In this document: positions 36,391 through 48,865 of the stretch, piece after piece
Numbering within the stretch: position 1 is the stretch's first letter
Layout: each line of letters opens with the position of its first letter
NCBI GenBank assembly: GCA_951217055.1
Contig: OX578276.1
Span: 75,011,144 to 75,075,143 of the forward strand
Source: Gerris lacustris
Lineage: Eukaryota > Arthropoda > Insecta > Hemiptera > Gerridae
Length of the DNA: 64,000 nucleotides
Reading direction: 5' to 3'
The notes under the pieces: generated by a model
Databases searched by the model: none
What the model saw: the letters and a program-made list of their open reading frames with translations, nothing else
Told to the model about the DNA's origin: nothing
Translations under genes and position numbers: made by a program

Positions 36391-37697
36391 CAGAAAATAA
36401 AGGACAATCAACTCGTAGGAAACTTAAAACTAGAAATTAATAAGTTATTTATATTATTGATTTATTAAAGAACTCATTTATGTTTTTTTTAAATAATTAA
36501 CAAAAACTTGAAAATTCAAATGGTTATTTTAATTGTAGTATACCAGTATACTATTATAAACGTTTTAATGTTTTAATAAACACAATAATAAGTAATATTC
36601 AAACAAAAATTACATACTTTAAACCAGCTGTTCGGTCAAGACAAGATCATACAACAGCATTGATTTATTACAATACAATAAAACGAAAAAATAGATATAC
36701 TTAGTCATTTTCATCTTTATAATTATTAATTTGTTATTCATGTAAGTATAAAATATTCATTGCTTTATTTTTTTCCTAGTAACGATTTCAGAAACATTTT
36801 CTTTATAATGTTTATAACAGCTTGTATAATGATGTCCTTTATAATACGATTATCATAAATAAAAATAAAAAAATGAAATATATGAAGACAAAGGTGGGAA
36901 AGGGTGGACGAAGGATGAGTGATGCCCGGTGATGGAGATCACGACTCTAGCTTATGGGATTAATAGATTTATCATAGATTGTAAAGCCTTGCACCGGGGG
37001 TGGATGCTGAGAAAGAAGGCAACCATGCTTCATCCATATTTATCATCTTTCCTGCAGGTTTGTCGATGACCTAATCCTCTGTGCTTGCCCATCCCATTAT
37101 TCCTTCCTCGAAAGTGAAACTAATAATCCTTTTTCATGTAAAACTAATAATTCTAAATGCTAGGAAATGTCTCAAAACGCTCCTTATTTCTGATGGAAGA
37201 AGATCTTAGATCTAACTATTTTTATATAATCAATAAGAACCATTCAAGCCTTCTATTTTCATAATATATACTCCTTATTTTTTTTTTAACTTTTTGACAA
37301 AAATAAAATGTTAGAAACATCCTAAAAGTTTATTTAGATACCCTATGTGGCATGGTTGGTATTTAGATATTAGTGGCAGGGTTGCGACCCTAACACCCCA
37401 AAGAGAAAAACAAAAGAACCTTTCCAAAAATCTTTTCTTAATTCAAATTCCTTTTCCCCGTTGTTTCTACTTATTGATTTTTATACCACTTAATAATAAG
37501 TTATACTACTTAATAAGGAATTAATTTGAATTTTTTTTAAATTTAATCTGTTCAAACCGGTATGGCCCCCAAAATGAATTCTAAATGTGCTTCATAATTA
37601 AATTGTAGCTGAATGTGCTTCATAATTACAGTGTAGCACTTGAGGGTGGTTTCTATTGAATCGAAAGAGTACATACCTACTTAATTGGTTTACAAGC
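36391..37697. other. AT-rich spacer with one GC-richer patch
   Basis: 36880-37110 is GC-richer (GGGTGGACGAAGGATGAG...) without a supported frame. Around 37605-37630 a TGAATGTGCTTCATAATTA block is a short direct duplication. Confidence 0.4.
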
Positions 37698-37875
37698 TGT
37701 AACTGATGTGATGGACAAGTTGTCCTTATTGGAAGGACTTGAAAAAGACTAACACATCAGTACAAATGCCACGATTTTTTTTATCTCTTTTATTTTCTTC
37801 ACAAAATCAATTTTTGCAAAGCGAAGAAAGATAACGTGTTTCTGAATCAAAAATTATTTATACGCCGACATTAAG
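37698..37875 (+). repeat. Family B, internally deleted copy
   Basis: The 5' block (TTATTGGAAGGACTTGAAA, ACACATCAGTACAAATG) and the 3' block (TTGCAAAGCGAAGAAAGATAACG) of the ~1-kb repeat at 42684-43735 are joined here with the middle missing. Confidence 0.6.
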
Positions 37876-38308
37876 TATACGAAGCAATATTTCTACAAAT
37901 TGTATACTTAAATTAAAATAAAGTAATAAGAAATTAAGTGCATTTGATATTTTCCCAGTATTAGTATTTTGCGGCTAGAGATGATCGTCCAAATCATCCA
38001 ATTTTTAATATATTTGATCAGATTGAGATACGCTCTAAGTTGATTATTGCCACTAAGAGTTTATGGAACACACACCGAATAGTAGTTTCTACTACAAGTA
38101 GAAAGTTTTGTTTTTAAATATGTATATGAATAATTGTTCGGTAACTTCTACTTCCCTGATTTGTTATCCTAATCGTGAATCTTAATTTAACCTGAACTAA
38201 CAGTAGATAGAATTCATTAATGCATACAATTTATAATTATTTATATTTTTAATTAATGTATTTCTTAAACTACCACTATTCGGATTGAAACAAATATAAC
38301 CTTATATA

Positions 38309-38989
<681 letters not shown>

Positions 38990-39065
<76 letters not shown>
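38990..39065. repeat. (TA)n microsatellite between two insertions
   Basis: Continuation of the 38311 TA tract. Every TA is a potential target for TA-duplicating elements, which explains two insertions within 75 bp. Confidence 0.97.
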
Positions 39066-39068
<3 letters not shown>

Positions 39069-40107
39069 GGTGGTCCAAAAGTCTCCCCCCCCCTCTTAAC
39101 TTTTGAACGGTTTGAGATAAATTAATGAAACTTGGGGGATCTCTACCATGCAAAGGGAAGTTTGTTTTCATGCAATCACCCACTAGGGGCAACCACCCAC
39201 TTTGCCCCCAGGCAACCCAACTTCAAAATTTCAAATTGGAGTGTATATTTTTGATAGCATATTTGGATTCTACAGTGAAAAATAATAAACTTTTACTTGA
39301 AACTTTTTTTTCTATTCCACATATTTTGCCCCCTATAGGTGGGCAAAGTTAGCAAAATTACCCTACCGATAATACGTTGTAAAATCTAAACGGTTAGAGA
39401 TAAATTAATGAAACTTAGGGGATCCGTACCATATAAAGGGAAGTTTGTTTTCATGCAACCGCGCTTTAGGGGCAACCTCCCATTTTGCCCCTAGTCCAAC
39501 TAACTTCAAAATTTTGTCATAGAATGTATATTTTTGATAGCAGATTTAGATTCTGCGGCAAAAAATAAAAATATTTTACCTCAAACTTTTTTTTCTACCT
39601 CTAATATTTTGCCCCCTATAGGGGGGCAAAGGTATAAAAATCGTAGATTTCAGCGCCTGGGGGCAAAATGGAGGTTGCCCCTAGTACGCGAGTGGATGAT
39701 TAAACACTTCCCTTTACATGGTACAGATCCCTTAAGTTCCATGACTTTATTTCAAACCGTTTAGATTTTATAACGATCTACGCGTTATTTTTTTACTATT
39801 CCGGAAGGTTTATTTTGCTATCTTTGCCCCCCTGTAGGGGGCAAAATATTGGAGATAGAAAAAATAGTTTCATGTAAAAGTTTATTATTTTTCACCGTAG
39901 AATCCAAATATGCTATCAAAAATATACGCTCCAATTTGAAATTTTGAAGTTGGGTGGCCTGGGGGCAAAGTGGGTGGTTGCCCCTAGTGGGTGTTTGCAT
40001 GAAAACAAACTTCCCTTTGCATGGTAGAGATCCCCCAAGTTTCATTAATTTATCTCAAACCGTTCAAAAGTTAAGAGGGGGGGGGGGGAGACTTTTGGAC
40101 CACCCTG
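39066..40107. mobile_element. 1042-bp foldback element with ~290-bp terminal inverted repeats
   Basis: Starts CAGGGTGGTCCAAAAGTCTC and ends with its reverse complement, flanked by TA (39064-39065 and 40108-40109). Arms are about 39066-39360 and 39810-40107, highly similar, and rich in GGGGCAA / TTGCCCC blocks (CCCACTTTGCCCCC, GCCCCCTATAGG). The centre (39380-39770) repeats diverged versions of the same blocks in both directions, so the element is a nest of inverted repeats. Both arms give mirror-image open frames (MKLGGSLPCKGKFVFM...) that are repeat-derived. The CAGGGTG termini and TA duplication group it with mariner-like nonautonomous elements (inference). Confidence 0.8.
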
Positions 40108-40317
40108 TATATTCTCTAAAACATAATGCTGGGGCAAACATTTCATTTATTTCTGCGCACATCAAGATAAGGTCATGGCATAGTCGTGCATATTTCCAAA
40201 AATCATAAAGTGCAGATAAATAAATATCATAAATAATTAAATAATAGACATTAAATAAAATAATTCAAATTTATGAGTTTTAGGTAGTATTCATACTAAG
40301 GAAAGATTAAATTTTAC

Positions 40318-40679
40318 TTTAAATCAAATTATAATTATTCTTAACTACGGGAGACATACAGAGAAAAATAGACCCCAGCACCGGGACATACTGGGTATAC
40401 TGGAGAATGATTTTTCTCTGTCGTTACCGATACATATTCCCGAATCCAAACTTTCAATCTTTTCTACAAGTCTAGCAAGCCAAAATATTCACGGCAATAG
40501 AACTAGACCGAGAATTTACGCTTATAATTATAAAGTACTCAATTAGTACCTACCTGTACCTACTACAATCAATTAGAAATTCAAATTTTTAAGTTTTAGT
40601 TTTATTCATACTACGGTGCTGGGGTCTATTTTTCTCTGTATGTCTCCCGTAGTTAAGGATAATTATAATTTGATTTAAA
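40318..40679. mobile_element. 362-bp MITE with 66-bp terminal inverted repeats
   Basis: Arms 40318-40383 and 40614-40679 match almost perfectly (TTTAAATCAAATTATAATTA, then CTTAACTACGGGAGACATAC, then AGAGAAAAATAGACCCCAG). The core repeats a diverged inverted piece (AGAATGATTTTTCTCTG). Noncoding. A partial relative of the right end (TTTATTTTTCTCTGCC, GTCTCCCGTCAG) stands at 45558-45600. Confidence 0.8.
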
Positions 40680-41034
40680 TTAAATAATAGTATTTTAGTA
40701 TGACTAAAAAATGTTTAATCTTTTATGTATACTTAAAATAAATAATATTATGCTTACCAAAATGACTAAAAATAAATCATATTTTATATTAAGCTTTAAG
40801 AACAGGTTAAAACGAATTTAACAAGTATATAGTAATTATAAAATAAAGCTATAGGAATATGTTTAAGCCTTCGTCGTTTACGTATGATGCATATTGATTA
40901 ATGCTAATACCTAACCGACGGACAATCCCAATGTAATGAAAGTACGAATTTTCTCTAAGATTGAAATTTGAATTGAGCACTGCTAAATGATTTGTTTGAT
41001 TTTATTAATCAATAGAAGAGATATTTTACTATTA
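40680..41034. other. AT-rich spacer, nothing recognised
   Basis: No supported feature. Confidence 0.5.
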
Positions 41035-41648
41035 CTACGTTTTTATTAGCTTGCATTCTTGTTTGTTTGTTTGTCCGGTACAAATCTGGCAATAGATTTC
41101 TAATTAACTTCCCGAATAGCTAGACATTTGAAACTTTTAGCATAGCTCAGAACACGATGACAATGCATTATTTTAATACTTTTAGCCATCTTTCAGCAGA
41201 ATTTAATTAGTTTTCAGCAAATTTTGCTGTGTGGAAAGTTAGTTCGGAAAAAATCCGCAAATTATTTTATTTGTTTGCCATATCCAATATTTACGCAATC
41301 TTCATTTTGACGGGTCTCAAATTTGTGATAGATAAACATTGAATGACAGCAAAACAGGAAATATCGATTATATTATTTATCGATTATATTATTTCAAATA
41401 TATCGATGGCACGGTTTAGATTTGGTGTTGGGGAGATCCGTTGTACAAAGATTTGTCCTTTTATAGGTTTAAGATCAGCTCTCTATGGTTGTCATTTATG
41501 TGAAGTAAATAAATTCGGAACTATTTTTTTTTTTTCACTAACATTATATATTATATAACAATAACAATTATATTATCAACATTACATACGATTCAACAGA
41601 AAATTTAAAAACGTAGTATATAAAAAGTTCTTTTTATCTTGTAATTAT
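41035..41648 (+). repeat. Family B core, copy 1 (614 bp)
   Basis: Direct repeat of 42798-43428, nearly identical by eye. Shared blocks include TAGCTTGC, CCGAATAGCTAGACATTTG, AGCATAGCTCAGAACACG, GACGGGTCTCAAATTTGTG, ATCGATGGCACG and TTAAGATCAGCTCTCTA. Differences are a 12-bp indel of ATTATATTATTT units and scattered substitutions. Here the outer family B flanks are missing. No coding frame. Confidence 0.8.
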
Positions 41649-42683
41649 TTATCAATTTCTCTATAAATATATGACATGGCAAAGTTCATAACCTAGGGAT
41701 GCAAAGTCATAAATAAACCACTAGTTAATAGCATGCATATAATGAGTTAAAGAATTTAATTAGAGAAAAGTAATTTATGTTCATAACAAAAGTCTATCAT
41801 TTAATAATTGCCTACATTCTTTTCTTTCTCATAAGAGATATAAAAGTAACTTCAGAGCCATTACCAGTTTCAAAGACATACCACTTAAGTGTCAACACCA
41901 CTGAAACAATGTGAATAAAGATAAGTGCTATGTTCTAGAGAGAGTCCCAACATAAAATGAGCTCCCTCCATTAAAACACAATGTTTATCAAAAGCCAACG
42001 ATAAATCTTTATGGTACCGTTTAACAGTGAAACAATAGAGGAAAGGTATGTATGTCACACGAGTGCTAAAAACCTTATTATTCTTTGCAGACAAGCTGAA
42101 CTTGACTTTGTATCTCTGGCTCAGAGCATAATGAATAAATAATGGCAGAGGTAAGACCTTCGACATGTTTGTACAAGACAGGAACAAGGTTCTTCCTCAC
42201 CGTCCTATCCTAACTCATATCTCTCCTTCCAACTTGACTTTGCCTCGCTAATAAATGACCCGAGCCATGTAAGGTCTTGCTTATACCACATTTATAGAAC
42301 TACTTCCCGCCTCGAATCGATTCTGTATCATAAAGTTGTTTAGTTTAGTTCCATTGTATTTTTTATAAAAAAAAAAAAAATAAAACATAGACTTAAATAA
42401 TAACTTAAAAATAAACTTAAAAAATTTACACAATAAAGTGCTAAACTTGTATTAAGGAAATACTATTATCTCTTCCTTGTAATCAGTTACTACTTGCTAT
42501 TCTATAAATATGTTTATTACATATCACTGTAAGTTTTTATATTACCAATTTAAGTAATCGAAATTGTAGAGGTCTATAGAAATATTTTATTCGTAGTTTA
42601 GGCAATAATCTGGAGCAAGAGACCTTCTAAATTTTTCATTCAGAGTCTAAACATTGTATAATCTATAAAAACAATAGATTATA
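41649..42683. other. AT-rich spacer, nothing recognised
   Basis: A minus-strand frame at 41885-42187 has 100 codons but no motif, splice context or composition shift that would support it. Confidence 0.45.
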
Positions 42684-43735
42684 GTGGTCCTGGTTATTGG
42701 AAGGACGTGAAACAGACGAACACATCCAAGACGTACAAATGTCACGACGTTATTCATCAATTTTATTTTCTTCACATATTTCTATTTTTGTTAATTTCTA
42801 CGTTTTTATTAGCTTGCTTTCTTGTTTGTTTGTTTGGTTGTTTGTCCGGCACAAATCTGGCAATCGATTTCTAACTAACTTCCCGAATAGCTAGACATTT
42901 GAAACTTTTAGCATAGCTCAGAACACGATGACAATGCATTATTTTAATACTTTTAGCCATCTTTCAGCAGAATTTAATTGGTTTTCAGCAAATTTTGCTG
43001 TACGGAAAGTTAGTTCGGAAAAAATCCGCAAGTTATTTTATTTGTTTTGCCATGTCCCATATTTACGCAATCTTCATTTTGACGGGTCTCAAATTTGTGA
43101 TAGATAAACATTGAATGACAGCAAAACAGGAAATATCGATTATATTATTTATCGATTATATTATTTATATTATTTCAAATATATCGATGGCACGCTTTAG
43201 ATTTGGTGTTGGGGAGATCCGTTGTACAAAGATTTGTCCTTTTATAGGTTTAAGATCAGCTCTCTAGATGTTTGTCATTTATGTGAAGTAAATAAATTCG
43301 GAACTATTTTCTTTTTCACTAACATTATATATTATATAACAATAACAAATATATTATCAACATTACATACGATTCAACAGAAAATTTAAAAACGTAGTAT
43401 ATAAAAAGTTCTTTTTATCTTGAAATTACTAGGCATCGCGTGGCTCTATCAAGTAGGTGATGATAGAATTTTTTCCCGTCCTGAAATTCCAATTTTAAAT
43501 TTGAAGCTCACGTTTACGCGAGCATTGCGCGCGAAGTCTTGGACGGATCACGCTGTCCAACGAAATTAACCTGAGTATTAGTAAGAGGATCATGTATACC
43601 AAATTTCAACTAAATCGGTCAACTTTTACTTAAGTTATTGTCACACGCGTAACCGTTTCTGACAGACAGACAATTAAGTTTTGCAAAGCGAAGAAAAATA
43701 ACGAAGATCTAAATAAAAATTATTTCCACACCGGC
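42684..43735 (+). mobile_element. Family B, longest copy (~1050 bp)
   Basis: Begins GTGGTCCTGGTTATTGGAAG, contains the 631-bp core shared with 41035-41648, then the segment reversed at 32395-32690 (CCCGTCCTGAAATTCC, TCACGTTTACGCGAGC), and ends near TTTTGCAAAGCGAAGAAAAATAACG, CACCGGCATT. The deleted copy at 37698-37875 keeps both outer blocks, which defines the edges. Noncoding; class unknown. Confidence 0.6.
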
Positions 43736-45545
43736 ATTATTATTCCACACACTGAACTCGCGATGTTAAGTTTAGAGTTGGATCATTTCTCCTTTTATCT
43801 AGAGCTTGTTCGTATCGATCTGAAGTCTGCAGCTCCTCCCATGGGGCCACTTGAAAACAACAAACATCGATTTTCCTCCTTACAAAATATACATACAGCT
43901 TAATATAAGCAGCTTCATTAACATAGATCACCGATTAGTGCAAAAGAAGAAAAGCAGAACAAATTAATAAACTTAAACTAAAAAACACATAGTCTACCAA
44001 GCCCTAAATTTAAATTAATTCCTCGATTTGGCATCGAGATATGGTTGACGACTGACATGTTCTTTTGATGGCCCTTGAAACAGTAGGGAATTACTTATAA
44101 ATTCAAAAATGATTGCAAATCATAATTTTGTAATAAAAATTTACGTGTTAGATGATGCTTTTTAACGAACAAGATCTATCGTCAAAAATATTCTAAAAAA
44201 GTTACAGAGGAAATTCACCCGTGTACATCGATATTTTTCTCAAATCTCCTCCTTTCGACTAACGTTTATGATTAAGAAGAGTTGAGAAAAATTATTCAAC
44301 AATAAGTGGCTAGAGGTATTTGTGAGGTATTGATTTAAGCTCTTTAGAATGAATGACGTCAAAGTTAGGAAACAATGTCACCACAAGACACAAACAATAG
44401 TTGTTGTTTTTTTTATATATATTTAATATAATACCCATGTTTAATTTAAAGTAATAACAACAGTCTGGCAGTGTTATAGATTGTAAATATGTTTACAGTT
44501 TTTGAAAAATTGTGAAATTTATTAAACAAAACCAATAATTCCTTTTTGAAAATGTAATGATGACGCACGAAATACTAAAGCCTAAACTCAAATTCTTAAA
44601 AGTAAAGTTATATTTTAAATAAGCAATACGCAATTTTTATTAAATTAAACATAAATCAAATCTACAACTATAAAATAAAACGAAGATGTTACCTACTCAC
44701 ACCTATCTCTCAAAAGAACAGTAAATAGCATATATCTAAGAATGACAAACTGTCATTGACCGATCTTATAGTATGACATCACTTGTCAAGAATATCCTTT
44801 TGTTCAACAAAATATATTTTTATTAGAAGAGCACTGACCTTAACAATAGGGGATGAACCAATGACAGCTGTTAAGGCCTCTCAATCGGCCAACATGAAAT
44901 GCTAAAGGAACTATACAATGTTTCTACAGAGATTTTCTGGGAATTTCTTAGATTTAATTAAATGCAAAGAGAAATATTGATTAATTTACAGATTTTAAGG
45001 TTTGAATAGAGCTCAATTTAAATATTTTTATTTAGTTCTATTCTCTCTCAGCAAACAATATATCTAGAAGCTAATTCAGAAAATTGTTTGAAATGTTTGG
45101 AATATGCAAATGACTTAATTAAATTGATTTATTTTTCCAACATCTAATATTATCTTAAAAGTTTCAGTATGTGTTTTCTGCTTGTTTGGCCTTGATAATT
45201 TAAAAAAAATGTCCAATGACATTTGGTATCCATATTCGGTAAAGTCACACTTCGAGGCAATTAAGGTCAACTTTGGCCCTACAAACTAATTGATAAAAAA
45301 AAATTGTTATTGTCCAAAATGATTTTAACGATTTTAATTTGCATTTAAGATTAAAGGTGGTCCATAAAAAAAAAAAAGTTCAGAATCATGAATTCTTTAT
45401 ATGAACTACTCATAAAAATAAGACAAAAACACCCAGGAGTAAATATTTTCAATTATTAAGTGCAAAGATAGGTTTAGTGGGAAGTCTTTGTATACAATGA
45501 AATTTAAGTTGTTTCAATTATATATAATATATTTTATGGAGTCCG
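43736..45545. other. AT-rich spacer, nothing recognised
   Basis: No supported feature. Confidence 0.5.
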
Positions 45546-45557
45546 TGGTACAAAATC

Positions 45558-45599
45558 CTGACGCTGGAGTTTATTTTTCTCTGCCTGTCTCCCGTCAGT

Positions 45600-45600
<1 letters not shown>
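45558..45600. repeat. Partial end of the 40318 MITE family
   Basis: CTGGAGTTTATTTTTCTCTG and CTGTCTCCCGTCAG match the right arm of the 362-bp MITE with substitutions. Confidence 0.5.
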
Positions 45601-45604
<4 letters not shown>

Positions 45605-45646
<42 letters not shown>

Positions 45647-45679
45647 AGTTTTGGGTATATATATCCAAAACTCTACAAT
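45605..45679. repeat. (TA)n run joined to a small hairpin
   Basis: TA repeat 45605-45641, then a hairpin 45642-45679 (ATTGTAG...CTACAAT, inner TTTTGG/CCAAAA, TA-rich loop). Confidence 0.8.
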
Positions 45680-46529
45680 ACAATTTTCACGAGGAAAAAA
45701 AAAATTATCTTGTTTGATAATCTCCTTACCTTGGCCAGTGAATAATGCAATTTAAGTATTTTTTTTTCACACATACACACTTCCTTATTACAAATCGTAC
45801 ACACTCATCACGTTTAATTGGTTATCACTTTAAAACTAAAATGACTCCTACATCTAAACGATTTGATAATACTTAAAAGTATCGAACTGTCAAACATTTG
45901 AGATTACTCATGGGTATACTCGTATTATATACTCTCATAATAATTTAATTTTAAAATATTGTATGCTATTTAATTGCATGTAATGATTTAATACACGAAT
46001 TATATTTAACCAAACCCAATCAAGTACAAAATTGTTAAAAATAAATTAGGGTCTTGTTAAGTTAATTATTAGCTTAAATTAATTTAACAAACATTTAATT
46101 TGTGTATTAATTAAATAATTAATGTTAAAAGCCTTACATTCATTTATAGGTAAATGATTTTAACTTTTTACTCTAAAATAAAAAAAAGGAGGAAGGTACA
46201 TATATTATAGTAGTTTTACTATATGCTTTATTATATAATGTAAACGAATATTTGAATATCAATCAAATTAAATTAAAGCAATTTAGTTATAATTCCTTAT
46301 TAAAACAAGTCGCGGATTAAATACGTTCGTCGCATCAAATCTGAACCGGAACCGAATGTTATTTACTATTATGTAAATACGAAGCAATTGTAAACAAAGA
46401 AGTGTAAACACAACTGTTAAAACATAAAAACAGACACAAGTTTTTTGTTTGTTAAATCAATGTTAAGGTTAAAATAAGCTCTTAATTGGAGATAGAAGTA
46501 AAATTTACCAATGGAATGGTGATGAGTGA
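45680..46529. other. AT-rich spacer, nothing recognised
   Basis: No supported feature. Confidence 0.5.
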
Positions 46530-46960
46530 ATAGTGAAGTAGGATTAGGATGTGAACGTGGTGGAATGTACGAAGGTAAATACGCGGAATGTCCTGAAGTA
46601 AGGACGAACAGACCCTGTTGGCTTAGACTCAGGCTAGAGACTGAGTTTTACTCTTTAGAGAAAACACAACACCGCAGTCTCCCCCTGCCTCTAAACTCAC
46701 CCTGACCTGCCTTGCATTGCCACCCTACTCTCCACTCTCCTCCACACATAGTAAATCAAGTCTCCAACAAAGCACTTGTTTACTTCGTATATGCCTTTCG
46801 CTTAAACGGTCAAGTAGGTGGGCTAAGTGCCCTGCCAAGTACTTAAGTCGATCACGTCCAAACCATTTATTTTTGCTTTGATGAAGATGGAAAGTAGGAC
46901 GGTTGAGTGGTCACGAATTTAAACACGCCTACTTGACCTAACAGATTGGTGACGTTCAAT
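46530..46960. other. GC-richer island, function unknown
   Basis: This ~430-bp block stands out by composition, with C-rich CTCCCCCTGCCTC and CCACTCTCCTCCACAC sequence and an inverted pair of GACTCAGG...CTGAGT. It contains the recurring AAGTAGG/CTACTTGACC motif at both edges. No open frame with splice sites could be supported. It might be an untranslated exon, a regulatory island or an old element. Confidence 0.3.
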
Positions 46961-47225
46961 ATGAAAAAAATAACTCAGCAAATTTCAACTCTGGTCTAAC
47001 CATGGAGAAAATTACTCTTACCTCAATATACTTAAATATATTTTTAAACCACAAATATTGCTGTTTTAAAAATATATTTATAATATAGAAATAAATGTTA
47101 AACAATTTAAATAGTAATATTAAAGATAAATCTCAAAAGGTCTTAATAATCCTCTACCATGATCATTGCTTACGGAGGGATAAAGATTAAAAGAGGGTAA
47201 TAAAGATTAAGAGGGGTAAGCCTAA
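46961..47225. other. AT-rich spacer
   Basis: Ends with the TAA (47223-47225) that is duplicated beyond the Harbinger element. A ~20-bp direct duplication (TAAAGATTAA) stands at 47181-47210. Confidence 0.5.
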
Positions 47226-47385
47226 GGGTGGCCGCACACAGGGCAACTTTTAATCTCGGTGGCTAAATAATTTAGTCGCCTGGCAGTTGCCCCTATGCTT
47301 GGTGGAGTAGCACCAAGCACACACGGGTAACTAAATAATTGATCAGTTTCAAAATGCATGTTTGTTCCCTGGTTTTAAGAAGGAA

Positions 47386-47472
47386 GAAAAAGTACAGCAA
47401 ATTTTGGATCCATCCACTAATTAGCAGAAAACTGATAGAAGGACAATTTCATAATTTGTTTGAGTGTTCAAA
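47386..47472 (+). pseudogene. Harbinger transposase N-terminal remnant
   Basis: One frame reads RRKKKYSKFWIHPL, then ISRKLIEGQFHNLFEC. The pattern W-[IV]-H-P-[IL]-x2-x-R-x3-G-x-F-x2-L is the familiar start of insect PIF/Harbinger (HARBI1-like) nuclease proteins, where it normally continues into the KFxxYxRMS segment. That continuation and the DDE nuclease are absent. Fragment of about 29 residues. Confidence 0.65.
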
Positions 47473-47582
47473 TAAATATCCAAAAAATAAATAAAATATT
47501 ATTTTTGCATGTGTGAGGAAAGTTTTAAGAATCTTTTGATGCTGGTAGGACCAGCATCAGCATGTGACCCATGTGCGGTGAC

Positions 47583-48485
47583 CAGTGTTTCCACATTGAG
47601 GGGAAATTCCCCTTATGAGAGGAAAACAAGCATCATGAGGGGGAAAAAGGGGAAGAATAAAAAAGGGGAAAAATGAGGGGAAAATACTCGTAGACATCTA
47701 TTGGAAACAACCTTTTATTTATTTCATAAATAAAAAAATAAAAATTGTACAATTTTTATTTTATTTGATCTGTTTGACATAATGTGTACTAGTTATACAA
47801 AATTAAAAAAAGTTACACATGACCCGCTGTTATTTACTTGTTAGGTTTAGGGTAAGTGAATTAACCTGGGTATTTGTACACAGACCAAGACCGAGATTAG
47901 TATTCAAATAAACTGGTTTTTTTTTGTTATTCACTCTGATTTCTGAATATTATGTTTACATTATTTTTCTTATACAGGGTGGTTAGTTAGAAGATTTTAA
48001 TCTATGGCAAACAAATATTATTTTACTTCAAACATTTTTTATAACTTCAATATTTTGCCCCCTATATGGGGGCAAATGTATAAAAATGGTAGATTTAATA
48101 TATATAGGGGACCATCACCCTGTATATTTTAAATATTTGTTAAATGTAAAATTAGTTAAATAAATAAATAAATTATTGGTGTCCTCTGAATCATCTACCC
48201 TTTCTAGTACTAAAACAATTATAGCCTTTGGGCATCACCTTCTCTGTTAAACTTTATGAAGATAATTCTAATGTGTATTATTATTATAGACTAATATTGC
48301 TTATTATTATAGACATAATGTTCTCTATCAAACAATGCTTGCAATTTGTAAAAAAAAGCTTCTTGTAAAGTAGTATAAAAACATTTTAAAGGCGAGGGGG
48401 AAAAGTTAAAATAATGTGAGGGGAAAAAGGGGGAAATCTGGTTAAAGGTGAGGGAAAAAATTAATTTAGGCAAGTGGAAACACTG
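47583..48485. mobile_element. 903-bp hAT MITE with 8-bp target duplication
   Basis: 12-bp inverted ends CAGTGTTTCCAC / GTGGAAACACTG, a classic hAT terminus, flanked by 8-bp duplications GCGGTGAC (47575-47582) and GCGGGGAC (48486-48493) with one mismatch. Subterminal regions carry many GAGGGGAAAA/GGGGGAAA blocks in both arms, as hAT subterminal repeats do. No transposase. Its centre holds a further small insertion at 47975-48122. Confidence 0.85.
47975..48122. mobile_element. 148-bp CAGGGTG-ended element inside the hAT MITE
   Basis: CAGGGTGGT at the left, ATCACCCTG at the right, TA on both sides (47973-47974, 48123-48124). The interior TTTTGCCCCCTATA-N-GGGGGCAAA and TTACTTCAAAC blocks are the central part of the 39066-40107 foldback family, so this is a short derivative of that family. 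Confidence 0.8.
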
Positions 48486-48865
48486 GCGGGGACACATCTA
48501 AACCTGTATGTTTCATTCCGCCGGCAACAGTTGACTCACCCAAAGAATCGGACAAGTTGGAATTTTTAAATCACCGCAACTATTTAATTACTCGTGTGCT
48601 GGCCACCATAAGATATCACGTGTTCTACTTTCGGTGAATAAAAGTTGGTTGGGAAAAATCGCCAGTGTGCGAAATAAAACTTCTAGAACTAGGAAGTTGA
48701 AAGTTTCGAAAAGCTATACCTAATGCACCTTTTGTTTAATATGCGAGTGATTCTTTTTAGAACGAGAATACAACAAATTATATTATATTTTATACATACA
48801 TACTATTACAAATTTTTTAAACAAATCAATTTTTCGGGAAGTTTTTATACGTTTTATAATAATAA

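Larger units (their letters stand above)
47226..48608 (+). mobile_element. PIF/Harbinger element, interrupted by a hAT MITE
   Basis: Ends GGGTGGCCGCACAC (left) and, reversed, TGGTGGCCAGCACACG (right), flanked by a TAA target duplication (47223-47225, 48609-48611), the 3-bp size typical of PIF/Harbinger. Near the left end lies a coding remnant of a Harbinger transposase (separate entry). The second 47583-48485 portion is a younger hAT insertion; without it the element is ~480 bp, so most of the transposase was already gone. Nonautonomous. Confidence 0.8.

Noticed and set aside
39125..40208. Mirror frames starting MKLGGSLPCKGKF
   Set aside because: They come from the inverted arms of the foldback element and are not conserved in its shorter derivative.
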